Positions 55,052-63,617 of a stretch of DNA of 64,000 bases are shown in pieces. Position 1 is the stretch's first letter; each line of letters begins with the position of its first letter. The position numbers and the translations under genes are program-made. The notes beneath the pieces are model-generated. The model was given only the letters and a program-made list of their open reading frames with translations, was not told the origin of the DNA and ran no database searches. The stretch comes from an uncultured Spartobacteria bacterium (lineage in GTDB: Bacteria; Verrucomicrobiota; Verrucomicrobiia; Chthoniobacterales; Chthoniobacteraceae), in contig CAIRYQ010000091.1 in the NCBI GenBank assembly GCA_903882875.1, forward strand, positions 30,198 through 94,197, written 5' to 3'.

Positions 55052-56617
55052 ATGCGCATCTTCCCCTTGCTCCTCGCCGTGCTGTCGTCCGCCTTTTCGG
55101 CCCTCTCCGTTGCGGCGGAGAAGCCGAACATCGTGTTCATTCTCGCCGACGATCTGGGCATCGGCGACGTGAAGGCTTTCAATTCCGAGGGCAAGATCGC
55201 GACGCCGCACATGGACAGGCTCGCGGCGTTCGGGATGAAATTTACGGATGCGCACACGTCCTCCGCCGTCTGCACGCCGACGCGCTACGGCCTGCTCACG
55301 GGGCGCTACAACTGGCGCACGAAGCTCCAGAGCGGCGTGCTCGGCGGGCTGAGCCCGCGGCTCATCGAGGAGGGCCGGCTCACCGTGGCGCAGTTGCTGA
55401 AGGACAATGGCTACGCGACGGCGTGCGTGGGCAAGTGGCACCTCGGGATGGATTGGGCGAAGCACGAGGGGAAGACTGTCGAGGCGCTGAACGTCGAGAA
55501 GCCGAACCAGGTGTGGAGCGTGGACTTCGCGAAGCCGATCGCGAACGGGCCGAATGCCGTGGGGTTCGACTATTACTTCGGCATCGCGGCGTCGCTGGAC
55601 ATGGTGCCGTACACGTTCATCGAAAATGATCATGTGACGAAGGTGCCGACGAAGGAGACGGCGTTCCCGATGATGACCGACCGCGAGAACGGCGGCATGA
55701 CACGGAAGGGACCGGCGGCTGAGGGATTTGAGGCGACGGATGTGCTGCCGACGCTCGCGGGCGTGGCGTCCGGCTGGATCGGGACGCAGGCAAAACAGAA
55801 GCGCCCCTTTTTCCTCTACCTGCCGCTGAACGCGCCGCACACGCCGATCAACCCGCTGCCGGAATGGAAGGGCAAGAGCGGGCTGAATGCGTACGGGGAT
55901 TTCGTGATGCAGGTGGATGCGGCGGTCGGCACCGTGCTCGCATCGCTCGACGCGGCGGGCGTGGCGAAGGACACGGTGGTCATCCTCACGAGCGACAACG
56001 GCTGCTCGCCGTCGGCGAAATTCGACGAGCTGCGCGGGAAGGGCCACGACCCGAGCGCGGGCTTCCGCGGGCACAAGGCGGACATCTTCGAGGGCGGGCA
56101 CCGCGTGCCGTTCATCGTCGCGTGGCCGGGAACAGTGAAGCCCGGCACGGGCAGCACGGACATCGTGTGCCTCACGGATTTCATGGCGACGGCCGCGGAG
56201 ATCGTCGGCGCGAAGATTCCCGCGAACGCCGCGGAGGACAGCGTGAGCTTCCTGCCCGCACTGCTCGGCAAGGACGGGCCGAAACGCACGGCGCTCGTGT
56301 CGCATTCGATCAACGGGTCATTCGCGATCCGCGAGGGCAGCATGAAGCTCTGCCTCTGCGCGGGAAGCGGCGGCTGGAGCGATCCGAAGCCCGGCAGCGC
56401 AGCCGAGAAGGCCCTGCCGCAGGACCAGCTCTACGATCTCGCCGCGGATCGCGCGGAGACGAAAAACCTCGCCGCCGAGAAGCCGGACGAGGTGAAGCGC
56501 CTCACCGCGCTGCTCGACAAATTCGTCGCCGAGGGACGCAGCACGCCCGGTGCGCCGCAGAAGAACGCCGTGGAAATCCACGTGCGGAAGGAGCCGAAGG
56601 CGCAGAAGAAGAAATAG
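55052..56617 (+). CDS. Sulfatase (arylsulfatase family, FGly-type)
   Basis: This 521-residue exported sulfatase has a signal peptide (MRIFPLLLAVLSSAFSALSVAA) and the N-terminal metal motif FILADDLG. The formylglycine signature is C74-T-P-T-R, with the catalytic cysteine followed by YGLLTGR. Later metal and substrate motifs are HLGMDW and LTSDNGC. Activation requires a formylglycine-generating enzyme or an anSME, neither in this window. Such sulfatases desulfate polysaccharides and are numerous in Verrucomicrobiota. The ATG at 55052 is preferred. The frame is open back to 54698 through the whole 21-bp array, which would add 118 residues of heptads; this is unlikely because it would bury the signal peptide. 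Confidence 0.9.
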   Translation: MRIFPLLLAVLSSAFSALSVAAEKPNIVFILADDLGIGDVKAFNSEGKIATPHMDRLAAFGMKFTDAHTSSAVCTPTRYGLLTGRYNWRTKLQSGVLGGLSPRLIEEGRLTVAQLLKDNGYATACVGKWHLGMDWAKHEGKTVEALNVEKPNQVWSVDFAKPIANGPNAVGFDYYFGIAASLDMVPYTFIENDHVTKVPTKETAFPMMTDRENGGMTRKGPAAEGFEATDVLPTLAGVASGWIGTQAKQKRPFFLYLPLNAPHTPINPLPEWKGKSGLNAYGDFVMQVDAAVGTVLASLDAAGVAKDTVVILTSDNGCSPSAKFDELRGKGHDPSAGFRGHKADIFEGGHRVPFIVAWPGTVKPGTGSTDIVCLTDFMATAAEIVGAKIPANAAEDSVSFLPALLGKDGPKRTALVSHSINGSFAIREGSMKLCLCAGSGGWSDPKPGSAAEKALPQDQLYDLAADRAETKNLAAEKPDEVKRLTALLDKFVAEGRSTPGAPQKNAVEIHVRKEPKAQKKK

Positions 56618-56749
56618 CAGGGGAGACGCGTCAGTTTCGTGACGGGGACGAAGTTGCTCGTCCGGCCCGCGGGATTCCGCGCGCGGCAAAATCCCGCCGG
56701 TGCGTTTCCGCTTCCCCTTGCGGCGCGAGTTGGCGCACTTTCCCCGGCC

Positions 56750-57991
56750 ATGCTTCGCCGAGGCTCCCTGATTTATGCACTGCTGGTCTTCCTCGCCGGC
56801 GCTTCGCTCATGCGCGAGGCGGCGGTCGGCAGGCTGCCGCGTTTTGACGAGACGTGGTGGGCCTTCCTCGCGCGGCACGGCACGCCGAAGGCCGTGGCAT
56901 CGAAGCTCACGCTCGTGGAGATCACCGGTGACACGCTTTCCAGACACGCGTGGCCGTGGAAGGCCGACGACTTCGCGCTCTTCTTCCACGCCGTGCTGCC
57001 GTTCAATCCCGCCGTGCTCGCCGTCGAGCCGCCGCTGAATTCCGGACGCGACTCCGCTGCCGAGCCCGATCCCGTCTTTGAAAAAATGCTGCACGACCAC
57101 GTGCTCCGCAGCCCGAAGCTCGTGCTCGGCGGGCGGCTCGGCGTCTCGCCCGACCCCGATGCCGTGCAGGATCTCCAGCCCATGCCCGTGCTCCGCAAAG
57201 TGCGCGGCGACCTCACGCGCGTGCCGGATTTCGCCGCAGTCGAGGCGTGGGCCGAGGAGACGCTGCGCCTCACGACCCAGCCCGGCTGGACGAACATCCC
57301 CGAACGCGCGGAACGCGACCCGCGCGGCTGGTGCCCGCTCGTCCTGCGCTACCGCGGCCAGCCCGTGCCCACGATGGTGCTCCAGCTCGCGATGCACCTG
57401 GAAAAAGCCACGCTCGACGAGGTCGAGGTCGTCCTCGGCTCGCACATCGCCGTCGGCAAATCGCTCAGGCTGCCCATTGATGATTCCGGCCGCATGTTGC
57501 TCAACATCGGCGCGGAATTCCAGCGCGTGTCGTACGAGGATCTGCTCCTCAGCCGCGAGCAGATTGACCGTCACGAAAAGCCCGTGAAACCCTCGGAGCT
57601 TTTCGCCGACCGCATCGTGATGCTCGCGCGCACCGACGCCGAATCGCGCACCGTCGCGCTGCCCGGAGGCCGCGTCGTTTCACCCGGCGAATTCATCGCC
57701 GCGGCATTCGCCACCGCGGAGATCGGCGTGTTCCCGAGGCGCGTCGGCGAGTGGTTCGACTGGATGCTCGTCGGCATCGCCTCCTTCCTCGCGCTGTGGA
57801 TCCGGAAATGGCGCCCGATGCTCACCGTCCTCATCACGCTGCTCATTCTCACCCTCTGCGCCACATGCGCGTGGTGGACTTTTCAGGCCCGGCAGGTGCT
57901 GCTCCCTGCTCTGCTGCCGCTCGGCCTCGCCGCGTGGGTGCTCCTGCTGCGCCTCGTCGCGCGGCGCATCGAGAAAATCATCGCATTTTGA
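56750..57991 (+). CDS. CHASE2-domain membrane protein without output domain
   Basis: This 413-residue protein has an N-terminal membrane helix, a periplasmic CHASE2-like sensor domain of about 300 residues (LTLVEITGDTLSRHAWPWKADDFALFF, LAVEPPLNSGRDS, INIGAEFQRVSYEDLL-type strand) and three C-terminal membrane helices (residues about 340-402). CHASE2 sensors usually feed a kinase, cyclase or GGDEF domain; here the protein ends right after the membrane helices. It may act through a separate partner. The ATG at 56750 starts at the first helix. The beta-CASP nuclease gene begins 64 bp downstream. Confidence 0.8.
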   Translation: MLRRGSLIYALLVFLAGASLMREAAVGRLPRFDETWWAFLARHGTPKAVASKLTLVEITGDTLSRHAWPWKADDFALFFHAVLPFNPAVLAVEPPLNSGRDSAAEPDPVFEKMLHDHVLRSPKLVLGGRLGVSPDPDAVQDLQPMPVLRKVRGDLTRVPDFAAVEAWAEETLRLTTQPGWTNIPERAERDPRGWCPLVLRYRGQPVPTMVLQLAMHLEKATLDEVEVVLGSHIAVGKSLRLPIDDSGRMLLNIGAEFQRVSYEDLLLSREQIDRHEKPVKPSELFADRIVMLARTDAESRTVALPGGRVVSPGEFIAAAFATAEIGVFPRRVGEWFDWMLVGIASFLALWIRKWRPMLTVLITLLILTLCATCAWWTFQARQVLLPALLPLGLAAWVLLLRLVARRIEKIIAF

Positions 57992-58055
57992 AAACGGTGT
58001 GCAAAGTGGGGTGCTGTGTGCGGTGCCCGCATCGCTTCGTGGTTTGATCAATCCA

Positions 58056-59450
58056 ATGTCCGCCTTTCACTTCACCAACCTCACCGGCGCTGCCGAGATC
58101 GGCGCGAACTGCTACTCGATCGAAACGGGCGGCCGGCGCATCCTGCTCGACGCCGGATCCCACCCGAAAAAAGCCGGCGCCGAGGGGCTGCCGCAGCTCG
58201 GGCTTTTGCAGGATGACTCCGTGGACGCGATCGTCATGTCGCACGCGCACCAGGATCACCTCGGCTCGCTTCCCGTCGCGATGCGGCGGCATCCGCGCGC
58301 GCCCGTCTTCATGTCCGAGGCGACGCGGCAGCTCGGAGGCATCATGCTGCACAATTCCGTGAACGTGATGTTCGCCGAGCAGTCATCGGGCTCGGAGCAT
58401 GCGCCGCTTTATTCCCACCGCGAAGTGGACGCCGGCGAGCGCCGCTGGCTCGCGCGACCGCTCGGGCAGAAATTTGACCTCGCCGGCGAGCGCGCCGGAA
58501 CGTCGGAGCATGCGGAGGTCACGATCGAATTCTCCGACGCCGGCCACATCCTCGGCTCCGTCGGCACGCTCATCCGCAGCGGCGGGCGCACGCTTTTTTA
58601 CGCGGGCGACGTGCAGTTCGACGACCAGAACATCTCCCCCGGCGCGGACTTTCCTGATTTCGCGCAGGAGCCGTGCGACGTGATGATCATGGAGAGCACC
58701 TACGGCAGCCGCGCCAGGCCCGCGGGCTTCACCCGCGCCGGCGAGACGGAGCGGCTCGCGCAGGCGATCGAGGCCGTCTTTGCCCGCGGCGGCTGTGTGC
58801 TCATGCCGCTTTTTGCGCTGGGGAAGACGCAGGAATTCCTCGCGATCTTCCACGGCCTGCGCGAGCGCGGCCGTCTCCGCCGCGACTGCCCGATCTACAT
58901 CGGCGGCCTCGGCGCGAAGCTCACCGAAGTGTACGACAAGCTCGCGCGCAAGACTCCGCGCCTCCAGCCGCAACTCGCCCTGCTGAACGACGTCGCGCCT
59001 TTCGTCGTGGGTGGCCAGAATCTCGCCGACCTCCGCGTGCGCCCGCGCCGCATCTTCGCCCTCAGCAGCGGCATGATGACGGAAAAGACGCTCTCCAATG
59101 TCTTCGCTCGGCAGTTCCTGGATCGGCCGGAAAATTCGATCTTCTTCGTCGGCTACGCGGACCCCGATTCGCCTGCGGGCAGGCTGCGAGCCGCGGGCGC
59201 CGGCGGCAAAATCTCGCTCGGCGCGGATCATCCCGAGGAGACGGTGCGCTGCGGGATTGAGGCGTTCAATTTCAGCGCCCACGCCGCGCGCGAAACGATC
59301 CGCGCCTACGTGAAGCGCGTGAAGCCGCGCAAGCTCATCTTCGTCCACGGCGATCCCGCCTCCTGCGGATGGCTCGCCGCCGCCGCGCGTGAGGACCTGC
59401 CCGGCACAGAAGTCCTCACGCCCGCGCCCGGCGTGAGGGTGGAGCTTTAG
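58056..59450 (+). CDS. Metallo-beta-lactamase/beta-CASP RNA-processing exonuclease
   Basis: This 464-residue enzyme has the MBL zinc motif SHAHQDHLGSLP, a following DAGHILGS and the ESTYGSR motif. The beta-CASP domain and a C-terminal RMMBL-type motif (NFSAHAARETI; FVHGDPAS) follow, as in CPSF-73-like bacterial nucleases. It probably processes RNA. The ATG at 58056 gives the canonical N-terminus. It is the last intact gene before a region of gene remnants. Confidence 0.92.
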   Translation: MSAFHFTNLTGAAEIGANCYSIETGGRRILLDAGSHPKKAGAEGLPQLGLLQDDSVDAIVMSHAHQDHLGSLPVAMRRHPRAPVFMSEATRQLGGIMLHNSVNVMFAEQSSGSEHAPLYSHREVDAGERRWLARPLGQKFDLAGERAGTSEHAEVTIEFSDAGHILGSVGTLIRSGGRTLFYAGDVQFDDQNISPGADFPDFAQEPCDVMIMESTYGSRARPAGFTRAGETERLAQAIEAVFARGGCVLMPLFALGKTQEFLAIFHGLRERGRLRRDCPIYIGGLGAKLTEVYDKLARKTPRLQPQLALLNDVAPFVVGGQNLADLRVRPRRIFALSSGMMTEKTLSNVFARQFLDRPENSIFFVGYADPDSPAGRLRAAGAGGKISLGADHPEETVRCGIEAFNFSAHAARETIRAYVKRVKPRKLIFVHGDPASCGWLAAAAREDLPGTEVLTPAPGVRVEL

Positions 59451-59485
59451 CCGCGCTCGATGCAGCGGCCGCCCGAACGCGCCGC

Positions 59486-59850
59486 CTACGCTTTCGCCGC
59501 GAGCTTCGTGATGCGCAGCTTGCTGTCCGCGTGCGCGGTCGCGATCTGGATGCCGTCCGAATGCACGGACATTCCGCGCGCGGTGTTCGGGAGCGCGAAG
59601 ACGTAGAATGGTTTCTCCTCGGTTTCATTCCAAAAGATGAGCTGGCCCTTCTGCCCGCCGACGCAGCCGACGAGGAATCCCTCCGCGTGACAGTGTAGCG
59701 CCCACACGCGCTCATTCGTCAGGTCGGTAAGGTGATTGCGCACGGACTTCGCCTGCGACGTGCAAGGCTCCGTGACCGGACCCGACGGCTCCGGCAACGC
59801 GAAGGAGCGCTTCGTTTCCCAGTCAGGCCGCCTCGTCATCCATCCCGAGT
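59486..59850 (-). pseudogene. C-terminal remnant of a WD40-repeat protein
   Basis: The minus-strand frame ending at 59486 contains recognisable WD40-type repeats near its end: NERVWALHCHAEGFLVGCVGG, LIFWNETEEKPFYVFALPN and MSVHSDGIQIATAHADSKLRI. The rest of the frame upstream, to 60277, has no propeller character and runs antisense to other remnants. Only the 3' end of a longer gene therefore seems to remain; the upstream boundary near 59850 is approximate. Such WD40 proteins often accompany DUF1549/DUF1501 genes in PVC bacteria. Confidence 0.6.
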
Positions 59851-59854
59851 GCTT

Positions 59855-60098
59855 CATGATTGCACCGTTGATGAAGACGGCGCGCAAAGGCAAGCCCTGC
59901 CCCGACGGCACGACCTGCACCGTCTCCGTGCGCGGCAATTTCCTCGACCAGTGGAAGCCATCGCTGCCCGCGAACCCCGCGAACGAGGACCGCTCCACCC
60001 TGGCCAACGGCCTCACCACCGGCCCGCACACCTTGGAAATCATCCCCAACAACGACGGCGACCTCCCACTGCGCGCCATCGTGGTGCATCGCCCATGA
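59855..60098 (+). pseudogene. C-terminal remnant of an exported protein (SGNH-hydrolase-like tail)
   Basis: The plus-strand frame ending at 60098 finishes with GPHTLEIIPNNDGDLPLRAIV and HRP, resembling the C-terminal strand pair of verrucomicrobial SGNH/GDSL-type hydrolases. The open frame begins directly after a stop at 59733, and its first part overlaps the WD40 remnant antisense. No credible start or N-terminal domain exists. Family assignment is tentative. Confidence 0.45.
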
Positions 60099-60204
60099 CC
60101 TTGCGGCGGTGAAACGCATTCTCGATGAGACGAAGCAGTCGGACTACGGACTGCGTTCGCTCGTCCAAGTGATCGTCGCCAGCGAGTTATTCCGGAGCAA
60201 GTGA
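60097..60204 (+). pseudogene. C-terminal remnant of a DUF1592/DUF1585 protein
   Basis: The frame ending with TGA at 60202-60204 encodes LAAVKRILDETKQSDYGLRS then VQVIVASELFRSK. This is the very typical C-terminus of DUF1585 in the DUF1587/1592/1588/1585 cytochrome-associated proteins of PVC bacteria. It begins within 2 bp of the stop of the previous remnant, in a different frame, and no upstream portion of the family is present. Full-length members exceed 700 residues; about 34 residues remain. Confidence 0.65.
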
Positions 60205-60294
60205 AGGCAACCAGACAATGAGACAGGAGACTTGCGGCGTGCTTGCGGGAAATGCGCTGGAATCCCTCCGCGCCCACGGTAGGCTGCCCGCATT

Positions 60295-60519
60295 ATGATT
60301 TCCGTCGAGTCCACCGCTGACACGATCCACCTGCACATCCCGCGCGCCGATGTGAGCGACGCCCGCCTCGCGCAAATCCTGCGCGGACTGCGCCTCGAAA
60401 CCGCCATCGGTGGCAGCCGCCTCACCGACGCCGAAGCGGATGCAATGGCCGAGGATATGAAAGCCGAATGGTGGGCCCGCAACGAACACCGCTTCATTCC
60501 GCCCGGCACTGAGAAATGA
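60295..60519 (+). CDS. Antitoxin-like partner of a PIN toxin
   Basis: This 74-residue protein precedes and overlaps the PIN gene by 4 bp (ATGA), the usual toxin-antitoxin coupling. The N-terminal half has short beta strands (ISVESTADTIHLHIP). The C-terminal half is a helix rich in acidic residues ending GTEK, suited to wrap a toxin. I do not recognise a named DNA-binding family. By position and size it is the antitoxin. Confidence 0.7.
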   Translation: MISVESTADTIHLHIPRADVSDARLAQILRGLRLETAIGGSRLTDAEADAMAEDMKAEWWARNEHRFIPPGTEK

Positions 60520-60926
60520 CGCGCGTCATCGTGGACGCGAACATCGCCTTCCGCGCGCTCGCCCGCAGTCGCGGCGACCTGCGTTCCCGATTCGATCCAA
60601 CGGAAGACATCCATTTCATCGCCCCTCGTTTTCTTTTCGTCGAGTTGTTCAAACACAAGGATCGGATCGTCCGTGCATCGGGCACACCGGAGGACGCAGT
60701 GCTCGAATCGCTCCACACACTGGTCGCCTCGCTTGAGTTTTTCGACGAAGCCGCGATCCCCGTCGGCACATGGCTCGAAGCGCGCCGCCTCTGCGCGCCC
60801 ACCGATCCGAAAGACACGCCCTACGTTGCACTCGCATTGCATCTTGATGCGGAACTCTGGAGTCACGACGAGGAACTGAAAACCGGGCTCCGTTCCCGGG
60901 GCTTCACCCGGTTCTACGAGCCGTAA
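60516..60926 (+). CDS. PIN-domain toxin (VapC-like)
   Basis: This 136-residue PIN ribonuclease has all four expected acidic residues: D7 (VIVDANIAF), E43 (FVELFKHKD), D100 (DPKDTPYVALA) and D118 (WSHDEEL). Members cleave specific RNAs when freed from the antitoxin. The overlap with the upstream small gene makes a complete type II module. It lies between gene remnants and a second toxin-antitoxin locus. Confidence 0.85.
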   Translation: MTRVIVDANIAFRALARSRGDLRSRFDPTEDIHFIAPRFLFVELFKHKDRIVRASGTPEDAVLESLHTLVASLEFFDEAAIPVGTWLEARRLCAPTDPKDTPYVALALHLDAELWSHDEELKTGLRSRGFTRFYEP

Positions 60927-61071
60927 CCCGCCGCACGTTTCACGGCGCTTGGCGCGCTGGTTCGGCAGGGCACGCCGCCTTTGCGGCGGGTGTCGCGACG
61001 AATAATCCGCGCCCACTCCCCCTGCGGATGAAGTTTGCCGCCGCCGCCATGGTGATGCTACTTTTCCCGCC
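60927..61071. other. Intergenic spacer between two toxin-antitoxin loci
   Basis: The 145 bp carry a small GC-rich dyad (GCCGC, CTTT, GCGGC near 60974-60987) that may end the PIN toxin transcript, and then the presumed promoter of the UPF0175 gene. No gene is seen. Confidence 0.4.
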
Positions 61072-61350
61072 ATGAGCCAGACCCTCACCATCGAGTATCC
61101 CGACCGCCTGCCGGACGCCTTGAACATGTCCCGCGCGGAATTTGAGCGCGATGCCCGCATGGCCCTGGCCGCCAAGCTGTATGAGCTGGGCCGGCTTTCC
61201 TCTGCCGAAGCCGCCGGCATGGCCGGGTTGGAGCGCGTGCCCTTTCTCCTCGCGCTGGAGCGTTTCGGGGTGTCCGTCATCAACATGGATGATGAGGAGT
61301 TAAAGCAGGAGTTCGCCCATGCCCGTGAAACCTTCGCTGGTCGTCAATAG
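61072..61350 (+). CDS. UPF0175 family antitoxin
   Basis: This 92-residue protein matches UPF0175: TLTIEYPDRLPDAL, then the ARMALAAKLYELGRLSSAEAA helix and a final FGVSVINMDDEELKQE segment. UPF0175 proteins are usually paired with DUF3368 PIN-like toxins, and here the next gene overlaps by 32 bp and starts as a DUF3368 protein. The antitoxin itself looks full length. Confidence 0.85.
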   Translation: MSQTLTIEYPDRLPDALNMSRAEFERDARMALAAKLYELGRLSSAEAAGMAGLERVPFLLALERFGVSVINMDDEELKQEFAHARETFAGRQ

Positions 61351-61549
61351 CAGCCCGCTCATCGCCCTTGTGGCCGCCTTGCCAGACTTTGACCAGCTCG
61401 CGGGCATCGTCGGGCGGTTCATCGTTCCCGCCGAGGTCATCGCCGAACTGGTCACGGGCGGATTGAAGGATGACACCGCCGCGCGCGTGCAGGCCGCATC
61501 CTTGCTTGTCGCCAATGTGGACGGCGGCAGAACACCTTGGTATCGGTGA
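61319..61549 (+). pseudogene. Truncated DUF3368 (PIN-like) toxin
   Basis: The 76-residue product starts like a DUF3368 toxin (LVVNSSPLIALVAALPDFDQL, then GRFIVPAEVIAELVTGG) but stops after about half the usual 150-160 residues. The second half, which should carry later acidic residues (GESEAIALA-type), is missing. After VANVDGG the sequence changes and the methyltransferase gene begins 3 bp past the stop. The toxin was most likely cut by arrival of the restriction-modification cassette. Confidence 0.75.
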
Positions 61550-61552
61550 TAC

Positions 61553-62692
61553 ATGGCACACTCTCATTCCAAACCTCGAAGCAAACGCCCCGCTTCAACA
61601 CCGGAAGAAACAGCGGTGCTGCGCGAGGACAGCCAGATGGATTTCGCGGCGGCGCAAGCGCCGGAGCCGCGCGCGGCGTTGGGCGTCCATCGTTCTGATG
61701 CGGCATTTCGCCCGATTATTTTTCAGCGCGACGAGTCGGTGATTCACCTCGGGAATGTGCGCGATCTTTACGCGCGATGGGCCGCACCGACGGTCATCGT
61801 GAGCGACGGTGCGTATGGCCTCGGCAGTTTTCCCGGCGACCCGCACACGATTGACGGGCTGGCGGAATGGTATCGCCCGCACATCGAGGCTTGGACGCGG
61901 CACGCGCTGCCGGAGACGACGCTCTGGTTTTGGAACAGCGAACTTGGCTGGGCCACTGTGCATCCGCTGCTCGTCGAGGCGGGCTGGGAGTTTCGGAATT
62001 GCCACGTCTGGGACAAGGGCATCGCGCACATCGCGGGCAATGCGAATACCAAGACGCTACGGAAATTTCCCGTCGTCACCGAGGTGTGTGTGCAATACGC
62101 GAAGCGCACGTCTTTCGAGCAAGGCGGAGTGCGCATGAGCATGAAGGACTGGCTGCGCTACGAGTGGATTCGCGCCGGTCTGCCGCTGTGGAAAACGAAT
62201 GACGCCTGCGGAGTAAAGAACGCCGCGACGCGAAAGTATTTCACCGCCGACCACCTTTGGTATTTTCCACCGCCGGATGCGTTCGATGCGCTTGCGCGCT
62301 ACGCCAACGCGCATGGCAAACCAGCGGGCCGTCCCTATTTTTCGCGTGACGGCAAGCGCCCGATGACAGGCGCGGAGTGGTCGCGGATGCGGGCGAAGTT
62401 CAAGTGCGATGCAGGCATCACGAACGTCTGGAACGAGCCGGCGGTGCGCGGCATCGAACGGCTGAAGGAAAAAGGGCAATGCATCCACATGAATCAAAAG
62501 CCGCTGCGATTGCTGGAGATGATTCTCCGTGCGTCGAGCGAGGAAGGCGATGTCGTGTGGGAGCCGTTCGGCGGGCTGTGCTCGGCCACCATCGCGGCGC
62601 ACAAGCTCCGCCGCCGCGCGCTCGCCGCCGAGTGCGTCGCGGAATTCTTCAACATCGCGATCAAGCGTCTCGACAACTATGACATCTTCTAA
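61553..62692 (+). CDS. DNA methyltransferase (beta-class N4/N6, divergent), type II R-M
   Basis: This 379-residue amino-methyltransferase has the beta-class order. Catalytic motif IV comes early, as SDGAYG at residues 84-89 (canonical form is DPPY). The AdoMet-binding motif I comes late, as EPFGG at 337-341, preceded by NQKPLRLLE at 314-322. Both motifs deviate from textbook forms, so the target base (adenine N6 or cytosine N4) cannot be told. It would protect host DNA from the restriction enzyme encoded next. The first 40 residues are low complexity and the ATG at 61637 is an alternative start. The stop lies 14 bp inside the next gene. Confidence 0.82.
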   Translation: MAHSHSKPRSKRPASTPEETAVLREDSQMDFAAAQAPEPRAALGVHRSDAAFRPIIFQRDESVIHLGNVRDLYARWAAPTVIVSDGAYGLGSFPGDPHTIDGLAEWYRPHIEAWTRHALPETTLWFWNSELGWATVHPLLVEAGWEFRNCHVWDKGIAHIAGNANTKTLRKFPVVTEVCVQYAKRTSFEQGGVRMSMKDWLRYEWIRAGLPLWKTNDACGVKNAATRKYFTADHLWYFPPPDAFDALARYANAHGKPAGRPYFSRDGKRPMTGAEWSRMRAKFKCDAGITNVWNEPAVRGIERLKEKGQCIHMNQKPLRLLEMILRASSEEGDVVWEPFGGLCSATIAAHKLRRRALAAECVAEFFNIAIKRLDNYDIF

Positions 62693-63617
62693 ATCCAGCA
62701 GCAAAACGCCGCCTGTGCCCGTCGTGCAACTGCCCGCCGAGACATGGCCGCACGTCGCACTCTATCGCAGAGTGCGCGAAGCATTGTTGAGCCTGCCGCT
62801 CTATTTCCGCACCCAGACCGTCATTGAGGGCATCTCTGCGGTGGACATTTTCACGCTTAATGCCGCACTCGGTGCGACCATCGAGAATCAGGTCGTCGCC
62901 ACGCTCAATCAAATGCGCGATGTGTGGGATCCGCAGGATGAATACATGCAGTATGGCTTCGTGCGGCAGTCGCAGACTTTTCCCGATGTGCTCCTACGCC
63001 GCATCGGCGATGGCGACGCCGAGCCCGCCGAGCCATTGCTCGGCATCGAGCTGAAAGGCTGGTATCTGCTCGCGAAGGAAGCCGAGCCGAGTTTCCGCTT
63101 CGCCGTCACGCCAGCCGCGTGCGCGCCGCAAGACCTCATTGTCGTCGTGCCGTGGGCGCTGGGGAACATCCTCTCCGGCTCGCCGACCGTCTTTGCGCCC
63201 TACATCGAATCGGCCCGCTACGCGGCGGAGTATCGCAATCACCATTGGGAGCATCTGCGTGTCACCTCTGGCGATAAAGGAATCAAGCTCGCATCAGGCG
63301 TGCATCCCTACCCGAGCAAAGCCCACCCGATTAGCGACAGGCCCAACTCGGATGGCGGCGGCAATTTCGGACGCTTCGCCCGCACCGGCATCATGGAAAC
63401 CTACCTCACCCGCGCGCGGCAGGAACTTCTCGCCGGAATCCGCGCGGAGCACTGGCTGGGATTCTTCAAGCTCTTCCAAGACCAGAAAGCTGCCACAGCC
63501 ATCGCAGGTGAGATCGAGAGGCTGCGTACCAAGCTCTCGTCCTCGGACGTGCCCGCCAACGAGCGTACCGAAGCCGCCCTTGCTGTGCTTACACATCTGG
63601 AACGGCTTATCGTGTAG
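62679..63617 (+). CDS. Type II restriction endonuclease, PD-(D/E)xK-like
   Basis: The 312-residue protein overlaps the methyltransferase by 14 bp, as is common for R-M pairs. A PD-(D/E)xK-like site is visible: P102-D103 (FPDVLLRR), then E124-x-K126 (GIELKGWYLL). No other domain is recognised. The start at 62679 (MTSSKSSSK) is the first codon after the overlap that avoids antisense-like arginine/serine-rich sequence. Recognition sequence unknown. Assignment rests on context plus this motif. Confidence 0.72.
   Translation: MTSSKSSSKTPPVPVVQLPAETWPHVALYRRVREALLSLPLYFRTQTVIEGISAVDIFTLNAALGATIENQVVATLNQMRDVWDPQDEYMQYGFVRQSQTFPDVLLRRIGDGDAEPAEPLLGIELKGWYLLAKEAEPSFRFAVTPAACAPQDLIVVVPWALGNILSGSPTVFAPYIESARYAAEYRNHHWEHLRVTSGDKGIKLASGVHPYPSKAHPISDRPNSDGGGNFGRFARTGIMETYLTRARQELLAGIRAEHWLGFFKLFQDQKAATAIAGEIERLRTKLSSSDVPANERTEAALAVLTHLERLIV

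Noticed and set aside
59736..60098. Full-length 120-residue gene
   Set aside because: The frame begins with TTG right after a stop, its first part lies antisense to a WD40 remnant, and only the C-terminal end looks like a protein; I treat it as a remnant.
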